Assembly: GCF_005938385.1 (NCBI RefSeq) | Contig: NZ_VCRA01000010.1 | Span: 229,730 to 293,729, forward strand | Length of the DNA stretch: 64,000 bases | Direction: 5' to 3' | Origin: Paenibacillus mesophilus | GTDB taxonomy: Bacteria > Bacillota > Bacilli > Paenibacillales > NBRC-103111 | Part shown: positions 41,143-48,834 of the stretch, one piece after another | Layout of the letters: each line of letters opens with the position of its first letter | Numbering within the stretch: the stretch's first letter is position 1 | Translations under genes and position numbers: made by a program | Notes under the pieces: generated by a model | The model's input: only the letters and a program-made list of their open reading frames with translations | Databases searched by the model: none | Told to the model about the DNA's origin: nothing

Positions 41143-42384
41143 TTGGGTTACGAAGCGTGGAGGGAGCGGCTGTACGGGCCGCTTCGCGAAGAAGGGCTGT
41201 TCACGTGGGACCGGATGTACGACGAAGAATACGCGCTCGCGACCATTTTGCCGATCTCCGAACGGGAACGCCGGGAAATTGCGGAGGCGACGGAGCGGCT
41301 CGGAGCGGTATTTACGCGGACGGTTCGGATCGTCAGGCAAAGCGGGGAAGAGCTGTTCGAAGAGCTCGGGCTGCCGGAGGCTACCTGGGGTGCGGTCCGT
41401 ATCGCGGTATCCGAGCAATTGCCGACGGTAATCGGGCGATTCGATTTTGCTTGGACGGATGAAGGGCTGAAGATGCTCGAATTCAATGCCGATACGCCTA
41501 CCAGCATCGTCGAAGCGTACCATGTGAATGGCCGCATATCCGCGGAGTACGGAATGGCCGATCCGAATGAGGGGATGGCGGCGCATATCGGGGAAGCTTT
41601 CCGTGAAGCGGTGGAGGCATACCGGCTTGACGGATACCGGACCGGGAGCATCGTCTTCAGCGCCTTGGACTGGCATGAAGAAGACGCGGGAACAACCCGT
41701 TATCTCATGCGGCAGTCGGGGCTTGAAGGAGCGAGGTTCGCCGCGCTTGCCGACTTGCGCCTATACGAAGGCCGGCTGTGTCTGCTGCGGGACGGCAAGC
41801 ATGAGCCGATCGATCTGCTGTACCGGCTCCACGCCATGGAGAAGCTGGCCGAAGACCGGGATACCGACGGTTACCCGACCGGGTCTCATGTGCTCGACCT
41901 CATCGCGGAGCGCAAGCTGGCCGTGTTGAACCCGCCGTCCGCGCTGATCGCCCAGACGAAAGCGCTGCAGGCGCTCATCTGGAACTTGTATGAAGCCGGC
42001 GAATTTTACGACGAAGCGGAGCGGGAAGCGATTCGGTCCTATATGCTGCCGACCTATATGGAGAACCGTTTCGAGGGACGATGCGCTTATGTGACGAAGC
42101 CGATTCTGGGCCGCGAGGGCGGCGGGGTCACGCTGTATGAAGCCGACGGAACGTTTCTGGAGCGCGATGGTGAGGCGCTGTACTGGGAGCAGCCGATGAT
42201 TTACCAGCAGCGCGTCGAGCTGCCGACCGTAACGGTTCGCCGCGAGGGAGGTACGGCTGGTGCAAGGCTGCTCTGGGGCTCGTTCTGGATCGGGGGTCGC
42301 GCTTCGGCCATCGTGGCTCGCGCCGGGGGACGCATAACCGGCAACCTCGCTTATTTCGTCCCTGTCGGAATGGAGCGATCCTGA
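41143..42384 (+). CDS. Glutathionylspermidine synthase-like ATP-grasp ligase (YjfC type)
   Basis: The family joins peptides to amines or amino acids using ATP. I prefer TTG 41143 (GGGAGG seven bases upstream) over ATG 41116, which overlaps the previous stop; both are in frame. It has about 413 residues with the family signatures GRFDFAWTDEGLKMLEFNADTPTSIVEAYHVN (substrate and Mg site), NPPSALIAQTKALQALIWNLY and YVTKPILGREGGGVTLYEADG (ATP-grasp Lys and glycine loop), ending ITGNLAYFVPVGM. No amidase domain is fused, unlike bifunctional Gsp. Its acceptor is unknown. Linked to a lipoprotein and a DUF350 membrane protein, it probably modifies an envelope or membrane target. Confidence 0.88.
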   Translation: MGYEAWRERLYGPLREEGLFTWDRMYDEEYALATILPISERERREIAEATERLGAVFTRTVRIVRQSGEELFEELGLPEATWGAVRIAVSEQLPTVIGRFDFAWTDEGLKMLEFNADTPTSIVEAYHVNGRISAEYGMADPNEGMAAHIGEAFREAVEAYRLDGYRTGSIVFSALDWHEEDAGTTRYLMRQSGLEGARFAALADLRLYEGRLCLLRDGKHEPIDLLYRLHAMEKLAEDRDTDGYPTGSHVLDLIAERKLAVLNPPSALIAQTKALQALIWNLYEAGEFYDEAEREAIRSYMLPTYMENRFEGRCAYVTKPILGREGGGVTLYEADGTFLERDGEALYWEQPMIYQQRVELPTVTVRREGGTAGARLLWGSFWIGGRASAIVARAGGRITGNLAYFVPVGMERS

Positions 42385-42490
42385 ACGGCGGGACACGGGG
42401 CAAATGGAACGCAAGATGCTTATGTCCGCTGGGCATGCGGAATAACTGTAGATTCAGCGAATTTACAGGGTAGATGCGGGGAGGATTTAC

Positions 42491-42928
42491 ATGAACGAGC
42501 AGTTGGCCAACTTGTTGAATTTTATTACGTATTTGGGAGTGACGCTGCCGATACTGCTTTTCGGCATTTTGGCGTTTATGGTGACGACTCCTTATAACGA
42601 ATACAAGCTGATCCGGGAAGGGGCCGACACGGACGATCCGCGCAAAATCAACGCGGCCAAGGCGGCCGCCCACGATTTGGGAGGCAAAGTGATCGGGCTC
42701 TCTTTGGTGCTGGCGTCGGCGGTGTTCCATTCGGTTTCTTTGCTCGACTTGGCGATGTGGGGCATACTGGGCATTATATTCCAAGTCGTCGTGTTTTATA
42801 TTTTCGAGCTCGTTACGCCGTTCCGCGTCGTGTCGGAAATTCCGAAGGGCAACGTAAGCGTCGGTATTTTCGCATCCCGTCTGAGCGTGGCGACCGGGCT
42901 TCTGATGGCGGCATTAATCAGCTATTGA
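42491..42928 (+). CDS. DUF350 membrane protein (YjfL type)
   Basis: The protein has 145 residues with four membrane helices in two DUF350-like halves (FITYLGVTLPILLFGILAFMVTTPYNEYKLIREG and MWGILGIIFQVVVFYIFELV ... GIFASRLSVATGLLMAALISY). The conserved polar motif NAAKAAAHDLGGKVIGLSLVLASA lies between them. GGGGAGG precedes the ATG. It closes the operon with the ATP-grasp ligase, as yjfL accompanies yjfC in E. coli. Function is unknown. Confidence 0.88.
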   Translation: MNEQLANLLNFITYLGVTLPILLFGILAFMVTTPYNEYKLIREGADTDDPRKINAAKAAAHDLGGKVIGLSLVLASAVFHSVSLLDLAMWGILGIIFQVVVFYIFELVTPFRVVSEIPKGNVSVGIFASRLSVATGLLMAALISY

Positions 42929-43053
42929 AGAAGAGGGGAAAAATGGCTATCCGCCATTTTCTTTTGATGCTTTGGACCTATCCATACCCGTAGAAAAGCG
43001 CGGCTCGGCATGGTATGATAAGGAAAATGCTTAATTCACGGAGGGATAGTCGG

Positions 43054-43239
43054 ATGAGCTTCAATATCGCCGGAAACCGCGTGGAAGGGATCATTGTTCA
43101 GGCGATTTCGTCGGGAAAATCCACGGCCCAGCAAGTTGTGCAGCAGCAGATCAATGAAGTCAAGAACGATCCGGCCAAAAATATGCGGGAAATGCAGCAG
43201 CCGTCCGGATTGAGCAGCTTTCTGGACATTAAAGTATAA
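43054..43239 (+). CDS. Small conserved-looking protein of unknown function
   Basis: The protein has 61 residues from ATG 43054 (CGGAGGG upstream): MSFNIAGNRVEGIIVQA then a Gln-rich helix and a polar tail PSGLSSFLDIKV. It has no Cys, signal or membrane segment. A -10-like TATGAT stands at 43013-43018, and a perfect terminator follows, so it is its own transcription unit. I do not recognise it. Confidence 0.6.
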   Translation: MSFNIAGNRVEGIIVQAISSGKSTAQQVVQQQINEVKNDPAKNMREMQQPSGLSSFLDIKV

Positions 43240-43250
43240 ACGATCGGAAG

Positions 43251-43278
43251 ACGCCGGGGAACGTTCCCCGGCGTTTTT
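43251..43278 (+). terminator. Rho-independent terminator
   Basis: A near-continuous 24-base palindrome (ACGCCGGGGAA / TTCCCCGGCGT) followed by TTTTT ends the small-protein unit. Confidence 0.92.
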
Positions 43279-43426
43279 GGAAGCAATCTTGGGTACCTTA
43301 AGAGGTACCGAATACCGCTTCGCCACGGGGCTCCACGGATGTGGGGTCTTTTGCAATTAAGGAGCGGTCGGCGTTTCGGGAATCGAGAGCGGACCGCCTA
43401 ATAAAAATAGCGAGGAGCGATCTCGG

Positions 43427-44263
43427 ATGGGAACTATAGTAGATTTTAGCTGGCTGCTGGAGCATTTGAACGACTCGAACGTCATCATCGCCGATTGCCG
43501 GTTTGCGCTGGGCCAGCCGAATACCGGAAGGACGGCCTATGAGAGCGGGCATATACCGGGCGCCGTCTATTTCGATCTGGAGCGGGATTTGTCGGCGCCG
43601 ATCGGCGAGCACGGGGGGCGGCATCCGCTTCCCGACGTCGCTTTGTTTGCCAGAGCGCTCGGACAAGCGGGCATCGACTCGTCGAAAACGGTCGTCGTAT
43701 ACGACGATCAAGGCGGTGCGATGGCTTCGAGATTATGGTGGATGCTGCGCTATGTCGGGCACGACAAGGTGAAGCTGCTGGACGGCGGGTTCGGCTCGTG
43801 GCAAACGGCCGGCCATCCGGTCTCGACGGAAACGCCGAAAGTGGCGGAGACCGTATTCCGCGCAGTACCACAGCCGGACATGCTGCTGTCGATGGAGGAC
43901 GTGAAGTCGCGACTCGGCGCAGCCGGCACGACGATTATCGATTCGCGGGAGCCGAGACGGTATTTGGGGCTCGAGGAGCCGATCGATCCGGTGGCCGGCC
44001 ATATTCCCGGAGCAGTTAACCATTTCTGGAAGCAATCACTCGACGAGGCGGGCCGTTGGAAGCGAGCGGAAGGACAGCGCGAGCGCTTCGCCGGGCTGAA
44101 TCCGGATGAAGAGATCGTCGTCTATTGCGGCTCCGGCGTAACCGCCTGCCCGAACGTGCTGGCTTTGACGGAAGCGGGCTTCACCAATGTGAAGCTATAC
44201 GGGGGCAGCTGGAGCGATTGGATCTCTTACAGTGAGAACCCGATTGCGACGGGAGAAGAGTAA
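43427..44263 (+). CDS. Sulfurtransferase with tandem rhodanese domains (3-mercaptopyruvate type)
   Basis: The protein has 278 residues with two rhodanese domains (about 1-135 and 150-275). The C-terminal one holds catalytic Cys234 in CGSGVTA, the motif of 3-mercaptopyruvate sulfurtransferases rather than the CRxGx(R/T) of thiosulfate enzymes. It moves sulfur from mercaptopyruvate or thiosulfate to an acceptor such as cyanide or thioredoxin. GAGGAGCG precedes the ATG. The gene is complete, but two decayed copies of its last 15-35 codons occur at 48364 and 50944. Confidence 0.93.
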   Translation: MGTIVDFSWLLEHLNDSNVIIADCRFALGQPNTGRTAYESGHIPGAVYFDLERDLSAPIGEHGGRHPLPDVALFARALGQAGIDSSKTVVVYDDQGGAMASRLWWMLRYVGHDKVKLLDGGFGSWQTAGHPVSTETPKVAETVFRAVPQPDMLLSMEDVKSRLGAAGTTIIDSREPRRYLGLEEPIDPVAGHIPGAVNHFWKQSLDEAGRWKRAEGQRERFAGLNPDEEIVVYCGSGVTACPNVLALTEAGFTNVKLYGGSWSDWISYSENPIATGEE

Positions 44264-44272
44264 GAGTCGAGA

Positions 44273-44360
44273 GGCTTCAACAGCAACAGTTATTTTTGCC
44301 AAAGTATTCAAAATGCACACCGGCATCACTGCTTCCGAGTACAGAGAGCTGTTGTTACGC
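44273..44360 (+). pseudogene. Remnant of an AraC-family regulator C terminus
   Basis: Directly after the rhodanese stop the sequence reads GFNSNSYF and, after a one-base shift in a run of T, AKVFKMHTGITASEYREL. This is the typical last helix-turn-helix of AraC proteins. The rest of the gene is absent. Confidence 0.75.
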
Positions 44361-44860
44361 GGAACATGGAGAAAAAGCCGCAACTCGCCGATAGCTGAAC
44401 GATCAGTCCATACTCGCATGCCGACAGGAAACACTGTCGGCTTTTTCACTTCCCGTGAAAATGATGAAGCAGGGGGGATATTTTTTTGTATCACAATATT
44501 CAACTCGTTGAACTTGGGGCCGGAAGCCGCTCGCTGCAACGATTTTAATATATTGTGATTGAAAAGATTGCCGATGATGGGGTAGGTTGAAATTGTTCCG
44601 GCGTCCGGGGCCGGGATCGATATGATGAAGGGAAGCAATAAGGGGAGATGGTCCGATGAGAATGAAGAGACGTTTTACAATGATTCCGTTGTGATCTGCT
44701 TGACCGGTACGGGACCCATCTCAAAGAAAAACATCGGTCTAACGGTAAGGGACGAACAGCGGCGTTTTTTTCATGCGACATGGTGGGCCGAAAATGGCTC
44801 TGCGGCAGAAACAAAGCTTCATGGGTAAAATTAAAATATAGGACAATAAAGGAGTATAAC
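44361..44860. other. Non-coding stretch with terminator and small inverted repeat
   Basis: This 500-base stretch holds a good rightward terminator at 44420-44446 (GCCGACAG / CTGTCGGC, then TTTTT), suited to the lost AraC gene or the rhodanese. It also has a 10-bp inverted repeat ATCACAATAT/ATATTGTGAT at 44490-44559 enclosing 50 bases, like ends of a tiny element. No credible gene is visible up to the ribosome binding site at about 44850. Confidence 0.55.
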
Positions 44861-46297
44861 ATGATAAACATTTCATCAAAACGCGAATGCTTTTTCGACG
44901 ACTATTTGATTGACAATGCCAAAACGACAGCAGAATTCCGCTTGCATGAACCGACTCGCCGCGATATCGCAATAAACCATGATGCACCGTGGGAGGGCGA
45001 CGGTTGCAATTACCACAATATTTTACATGACAACGGAATATACAGGATGTACTATCTTGCCTGGCAGATGTTTAGCCCCGACAAAAAGGATCACACGACG
45101 AATGGTATTCGTGTTTGTTATGCCGAAAGCCGCGACGGAATTACATGGACAAAGCCTGCGCTCGGAATCTGCGAATGGGAAGGCTCGCGCGAGAACAATA
45201 TTATTTTGGACAAAAATACCAACAATTTTGATAACTTTATGGTCTTCCGCGATGATAACCCTGCCGTTCCCGCGTCCGAGAAATATAAAGGCGTTGGAAA
45301 ATATAATAATCCGCAGTTTGGGCAGCGAATTGAGCTGCGAATGTTCACAAGCCCCGACGGACTTCACTTTACAATGGGGGATATTATCACTACACAAGGA
45401 TATATGGATTCTCTCAACGTTGTTTTCTGGGACGAGCTTGCGGGGATATATCGCGGATATATACGCGGGTTCCACAATATCATAGGCGACGACTGGAACG
45501 CCGGAATACGCGATATACGTTACATTTGGTCAGAAGACGGCAAAAAATGGAGCGACTCCGAACCGATTTGTTTTGGAGACTCGGAGGATTATCCGCTTTA
45601 TACAAACTGCGTTTCGCCGTATGTCCGCGCACCGCATATGTATATAGGTTTTCCGTCGAGATATGTGGAACGCCCCGAATGGAGCGGCAGTTTTGAGCAG
45701 CTTTGCGGAAAAGAAAAACGTCTTGAACGCATGAAGATACACAAGCGCTACGGACTTGCGGTTACGGACTGCGTATTTATGGTTTCCCGCGACGGTTTAA
45801 ATTTTACGCGGTATGATGAGGCTTTTATGCGCCCCGGTAAGGAAAACGGTTCGAATTGGGTTTACGGCGACTGCTTTCCGGCACGCGGGCTTATCGAAAC
45901 GCCTCCCCTTGTAGAAGGCGAACCGCCCGAGTTGTCGTTATACAGTTATGACAATCATTGGATGGGTGTGCCGGCACAATTGTGGCGGTATACCATACGC
46001 TGCGATGGGTTCGTTTCGCTGCACGCTGGTTATACCGAAAAAGTAATAACCACCAAGCCGTTTACCTTTACAAGCGGTGAGATGCGGATTAACTTTTCGA
46101 CATCGGCACGGGGTTATATATACTTCACTTTGCGGTCGTCCACGGGAGAAACACTTGAAAGCTGCGAGATTTTCGGTGATTCCATTGACCGAGTAATAAC
46201 CTTTGATAAGGGTGAGCTTGCAAAATTTGCAGACAAAGAAGTAGTATTGACCGCGCGGATGCGCGACGCGGATTTATATTCGATAAGATTTGCTTGA
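44861..46297 (+). CDS. Putative five-bladed beta-propeller glycosidase-like protein, AT-rich
   Basis: The protein has 478 residues from ATG 44861 (AAAGGAG nine bases upstream) and no signal peptide. It opens with ECFFDDYLIDNAKTTAEFRLHEP and has propeller-blade repeats such as YRMYYLAWQM, RVCYAESRDGITWTKP, LRMFTSPDGLHFTMGD, DIRYIWSEDGKKWSD and FMVSRDGLNFTRYDEA. This W/S-rich pattern is that of GH32/GH43-like propellers. A C-terminal beta-sandwich (about 400-478) follows. Catalytic acids cannot be fixed. Base use is clearly more AT-rich than neighbours, with many TTT, AAT and ATA codons, pointing to transfer from another genome. Confidence 0.75.
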   Translation: MINISSKRECFFDDYLIDNAKTTAEFRLHEPTRRDIAINHDAPWEGDGCNYHNILHDNGIYRMYYLAWQMFSPDKKDHTTNGIRVCYAESRDGITWTKPALGICEWEGSRENNIILDKNTNNFDNFMVFRDDNPAVPASEKYKGVGKYNNPQFGQRIELRMFTSPDGLHFTMGDIITTQGYMDSLNVVFWDELAGIYRGYIRGFHNIIGDDWNAGIRDIRYIWSEDGKKWSDSEPICFGDSEDYPLYTNCVSPYVRAPHMYIGFPSRYVERPEWSGSFEQLCGKEKRLERMKIHKRYGLAVTDCVFMVSRDGLNFTRYDEAFMRPGKENGSNWVYGDCFPARGLIETPPLVEGEPPELSLYSYDNHWMGVPAQLWRYTIRCDGFVSLHAGYTEKVITTKPFTFTSGEMRINFSTSARGYIYFTLRSSTGETLESCEIFGDSIDRVITFDKGELAKFADKEVVLTARMRDADLYSIRFA

Positions 46298-46460
46298 TTT
46301 CTTCGTCGAAAAGAACAAACCTACGCGATTGTGCGAGGAGATTCGCAAGGTTTGGCTGCCGAAAAATCTTGCGGCGATCCCGCTGCAAATATTCGATATC
46401 GATTGTATGAACCTTTCGTTCAGCAAAATATATCGCACAACCGTCGTACCGGTGGAATAA
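46296..46460 (+). pseudogene. Start-less open frame, possible 3' gene remnant
   Basis: In the frame overlapping the previous stop, about 54 residues read DFFVEKNKPTRLCEEIRKVWL...LQIFDIDCMNLSF...TVVPVE and stop, without a start codon or ribosome binding site. It looks protein-like and is followed by a terminator. I cannot name the family. Confidence 0.35.
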
Positions 46461-46466
46461 TCGTAT

Positions 46467-46522
46467 AAACAGGGCCGTCTCCAAGTTATTTTAGATGAGG
46501 ATCGAGACGGCCCTGTTTGTTG
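46467..46522. terminator. Rho-independent terminator
   Basis: A 15-bp perfect stem (AAACAGGGCCGTCTC / GAGACGGCCCTGTTT) with a 22-base loop and A/T tracts at the stem ends closes the AT-rich unit. Confidence 0.88.
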
Positions 46523-46823
46523 TAGGCTCGCTACTAAGTAAGTAATCGACAGTCTCAAAACAGCCTATCGAAATGTCATATGCTGCTTGCTGGACTTTTT
46601 GGATGAGGGTGGGAAGCAACTGATCGCCGTTCGCATGATACTAGGCGGTCGCCTTCAGACCGTACTATGGCCACAGGTGGATGACATGCTGTGTTCGACA
46701 TTTAACGGTGATGTCGCGCAACCTTACAAGAGTGTAAGAAATTGTCATCTAGATCAATGGTATCAACCTAGTTGCCCCTATAAACTAATTCATTGATAGG
46801 ATTATTTTTTAGGGGGAGTTGGC
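46523..46823 (+). promoter_or_regulatory. Upstream region with 16-base palindrome
   Basis: The 301-base gap shows no gene. CTTACA-AGAG-TGTAAG at 46723-46738 is a perfect interrupted palindrome that also fits the BceR consensus TnACA-N4-TGTAA. It lies 86 bases before the next start. Core promoter boxes are not clear. Confidence 0.45.
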
Positions 46824-48329
46824 GTGAGGCTTTTTGAAATGCTGCTATTCTTTTCAAGTGCTTGTTTGTTGGCACTCCTGTTCATTTTCAATCAACGTAT
46901 CCGAAGATCAGCTTTGCTCCTGACAAGCGGAGCCGGCTCCATTTTTTTATTGATACATTTGCTTGTCGAAGGATACAGGGTTCAGCTTTTATTTTTATAC
47001 GGATTTACGATCCTGATGCTTATGCTTTCGCTTACAGACGTTTTCATAACGCAGAAAGCCGTTCGGCCTGCCTCGCGAATCCGTAGGGTGCTGGGCCGCC
47101 TTTTTATCGTGATTGGGCTAATCGCAACGGCATGCTTCCTCTATGTGTTTCCCGTATTCGACCCTCCGGCGCCAGTCGGCGAGTTGAAGGTAGGCACGCA
47201 AGTCTTTCATTTCGTCGATCCAAGCCGGGAGGAGACATTTGGCAAAACCGCGACAGGCAAGAGGGAATTGATGGTTCAGGTATGGTATCCGGCTCAAGCT
47301 GGCACCGGCAAGTACGCTCCCATTATCCCCGATACCCGGATTTTACGTTATATGGCGGCGAACTACGGCCTTCCCGGGTTTACTTTTCAACACCTGAAGT
47401 ACGTATCCAGTCATGCTTATTCGGGGGCCGAACTCTCTTCGGCACAGACTTCATACCCGCTGATCCTTGCGAATCCCGGCTTCGGTTCCTCCAGGTTCCT
47501 CCACACGTCGCAAGCCGAAAATCTCGCGAGTCACGGATATATCGTGGCAGTGATCGACCACACCTACAATACATTTGCAACCGAGTTTCCGGACGGTCGA
47601 ATCACGACCAGCACAACCAACGACTTATTCTCGCCCGACCATGATTACCGGACGGAAAGCGGAAACCGCGACAAGTTGGGAAAAGTGTTAACCGACGATG
47701 TGGCGTTTGCGCTGGACCAATTCGAGCTGATCCAATCGGGGCACATTCCAAGTCAGCTAAAAGGGAGGATTGATCTCGGCCATGTCGGGGTGTTCGGTCA
47801 TTCCATCGGCGGAGCGACGGCCTATGACGCTTCTTACGACCCGCGTATCGCGGTTGGAATAGACATTGATGGAGGGCTTTATCGACTGCGTGACAGAGAG
47901 GGTCTGCGAAAGCCGTTTTTGTTCATGAACTCGGAAAGCGGATTCGAAAACTTAAAAATGGTGATGGATAACCGGGTCTACACGGATGCAGAGCTTAACC
48001 GTATGGGCAACACAAGAGAGTGGATGGATCAAGTAACGGAAGACAAAAAGTTAGAGCTTGAACGGATGCGCGAAACGGTTGCCGCAGGGGGACAATTCCT
48101 CTATATCGACAATACGGAGCATTTGAATTTTTCCGACGTACAGTTCATTTCTCCGATTTTCAAAATGCTCGGCATTACAGGAAAGATTGCGCCCGAAAGA
48201 GCGAACTCCGTTATCAATGCCTATATGCTGGATTTCTTCGATATGTATTTAAAAAATCAAGGCGGAATCTTAATGAAAGGACCCGATAGCCGCTTTCCGG
48301 AGGTGAAGTTCGTAACCTCGCTATTATAA
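46824..48329 (+). CDS. Membrane-anchored alpha/beta hydrolase (PAF-acetylhydrolase/dienelactone hydrolase-like)
   Basis: The protein has 501 residues from GTG 46824 (GGGGGAG upstream). Four hydrophobic segments fill the first 115 residues, then an alpha/beta-hydrolase domain: ELMVQVWYPAQ, SYPLILANPGFGSSRF (oxyanion region), nucleophile Ser in VGVFGHSIGGATAYDA, and a late His in YIDNTEHLNFSD. The arrangement fits PAF-AH II-like lipases or esterases. The substrate is unknown. Just after its stop lies the first rhodanese-tail remnant. Confidence 0.8.
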   Translation: MRLFEMLLFFSSACLLALLFIFNQRIRRSALLLTSGAGSIFLLIHLLVEGYRVQLLFLYGFTILMLMLSLTDVFITQKAVRPASRIRRVLGRLFIVIGLIATACFLYVFPVFDPPAPVGELKVGTQVFHFVDPSREETFGKTATGKRELMVQVWYPAQAGTGKYAPIIPDTRILRYMAANYGLPGFTFQHLKYVSSHAYSGAELSSAQTSYPLILANPGFGSSRFLHTSQAENLASHGYIVAVIDHTYNTFATEFPDGRITTSTTNDLFSPDHDYRTESGNRDKLGKVLTDDVAFALDQFELIQSGHIPSQLKGRIDLGHVGVFGHSIGGATAYDASYDPRIAVGIDIDGGLYRLRDREGLRKPFLFMNSESGFENLKMVMDNRVYTDAELNRMGNTREWMDQVTEDKKLELERMRETVAAGGQFLYIDNTEHLNFSDVQFISPIFKMLGITGKIAPERANSVINAYMLDFFDMYLKNQGGILMKGPDSRFPEVKFVTSLL

Positions 48330-48363
48330 TTACGGAACAGGCTACCGATTTTGCGGCAAAAGA

Positions 48364-48419
48364 AGCTGGAGCGATTGGATCAGCTATAAGGACAATCGAT
48401 CGTTACGGGGGAAGAGTAA
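48364..48419 (+). pseudogene. Decayed rhodanese 3' end, copy 2
   Basis: AGCTGGAGCGATTGGATC and the following bases to GAAGAGTAA match the last 18 codons of the rhodanese gene (GSWSDWISYSENPIATGEE) with substitutions and a shift in the middle. No coding role remains. Confidence 0.75.
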
Positions 48420-48834
48420 AAACGGAGGAACCCCACGTGGGACGCGGGCTTGGGGGCTGTGACGGGTTGCCGGGAGGCAGGCTGTAGCAGCCTTTTTGAC
48501 TTCCGTTCAATGACTCGCAAACCCAAGTCGAAGAAAGCAGTAAGGTTCCGCCGCAGATGCCGGACATAGAGTGTTTTTTTGCCAAGCGGATTGCCGGGGA
48601 TTTACATAAATCACCAAATGACGACAAAATCGGGTCTTTCGGCTATAGATCCACTCGGCTATTGACTGAATGGTGAAATAATTTAAGGTTAATGTATGAG
48701 AAATCCCCAGATGATCCAGATTGCACCAGGCGAATCCGACCGATGTTTTATCTACGGGTTGGTCCATCTTTCGAGCATTAATGGGAGGCTTTGGTCACGA
48801 TAGTTTATTTGAAATCCGAGAGGAGGGTGCCGTT
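48420..48834 (+). other. Non-coding stretch with hairpin repeat, upstream of the SLH gene
   Basis: The terminator-like hairpin repeat (copy R1) is at 48455-48497: GGCTG/CAGCC outer and GTTGCC/GGCAG inner pairing, then TTTTT. The rest, to the SLH ribosome binding site, shows no gene. TTGACT near 48663 may be part of a promoter, but a matching -10 box is not clear. Confidence 0.55.

Noticed and set aside
43054..43239. A RiPP precursor peptide
   Set aside because: It has no Cys, no leader/core pattern and no modification enzyme nearby.
44232..44558. A 108-codon open frame after the rhodanese
   Set aside because: It starts inside the rhodanese gene in another frame. Its only protein-like part is the AraC remnant.
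44490..44559. A miniature transposable element with 10-bp inverted ends
   Set aside because: The arms are short and AT-rich, no target duplication is clear and no second copy was seen in the window, so chance is likely.
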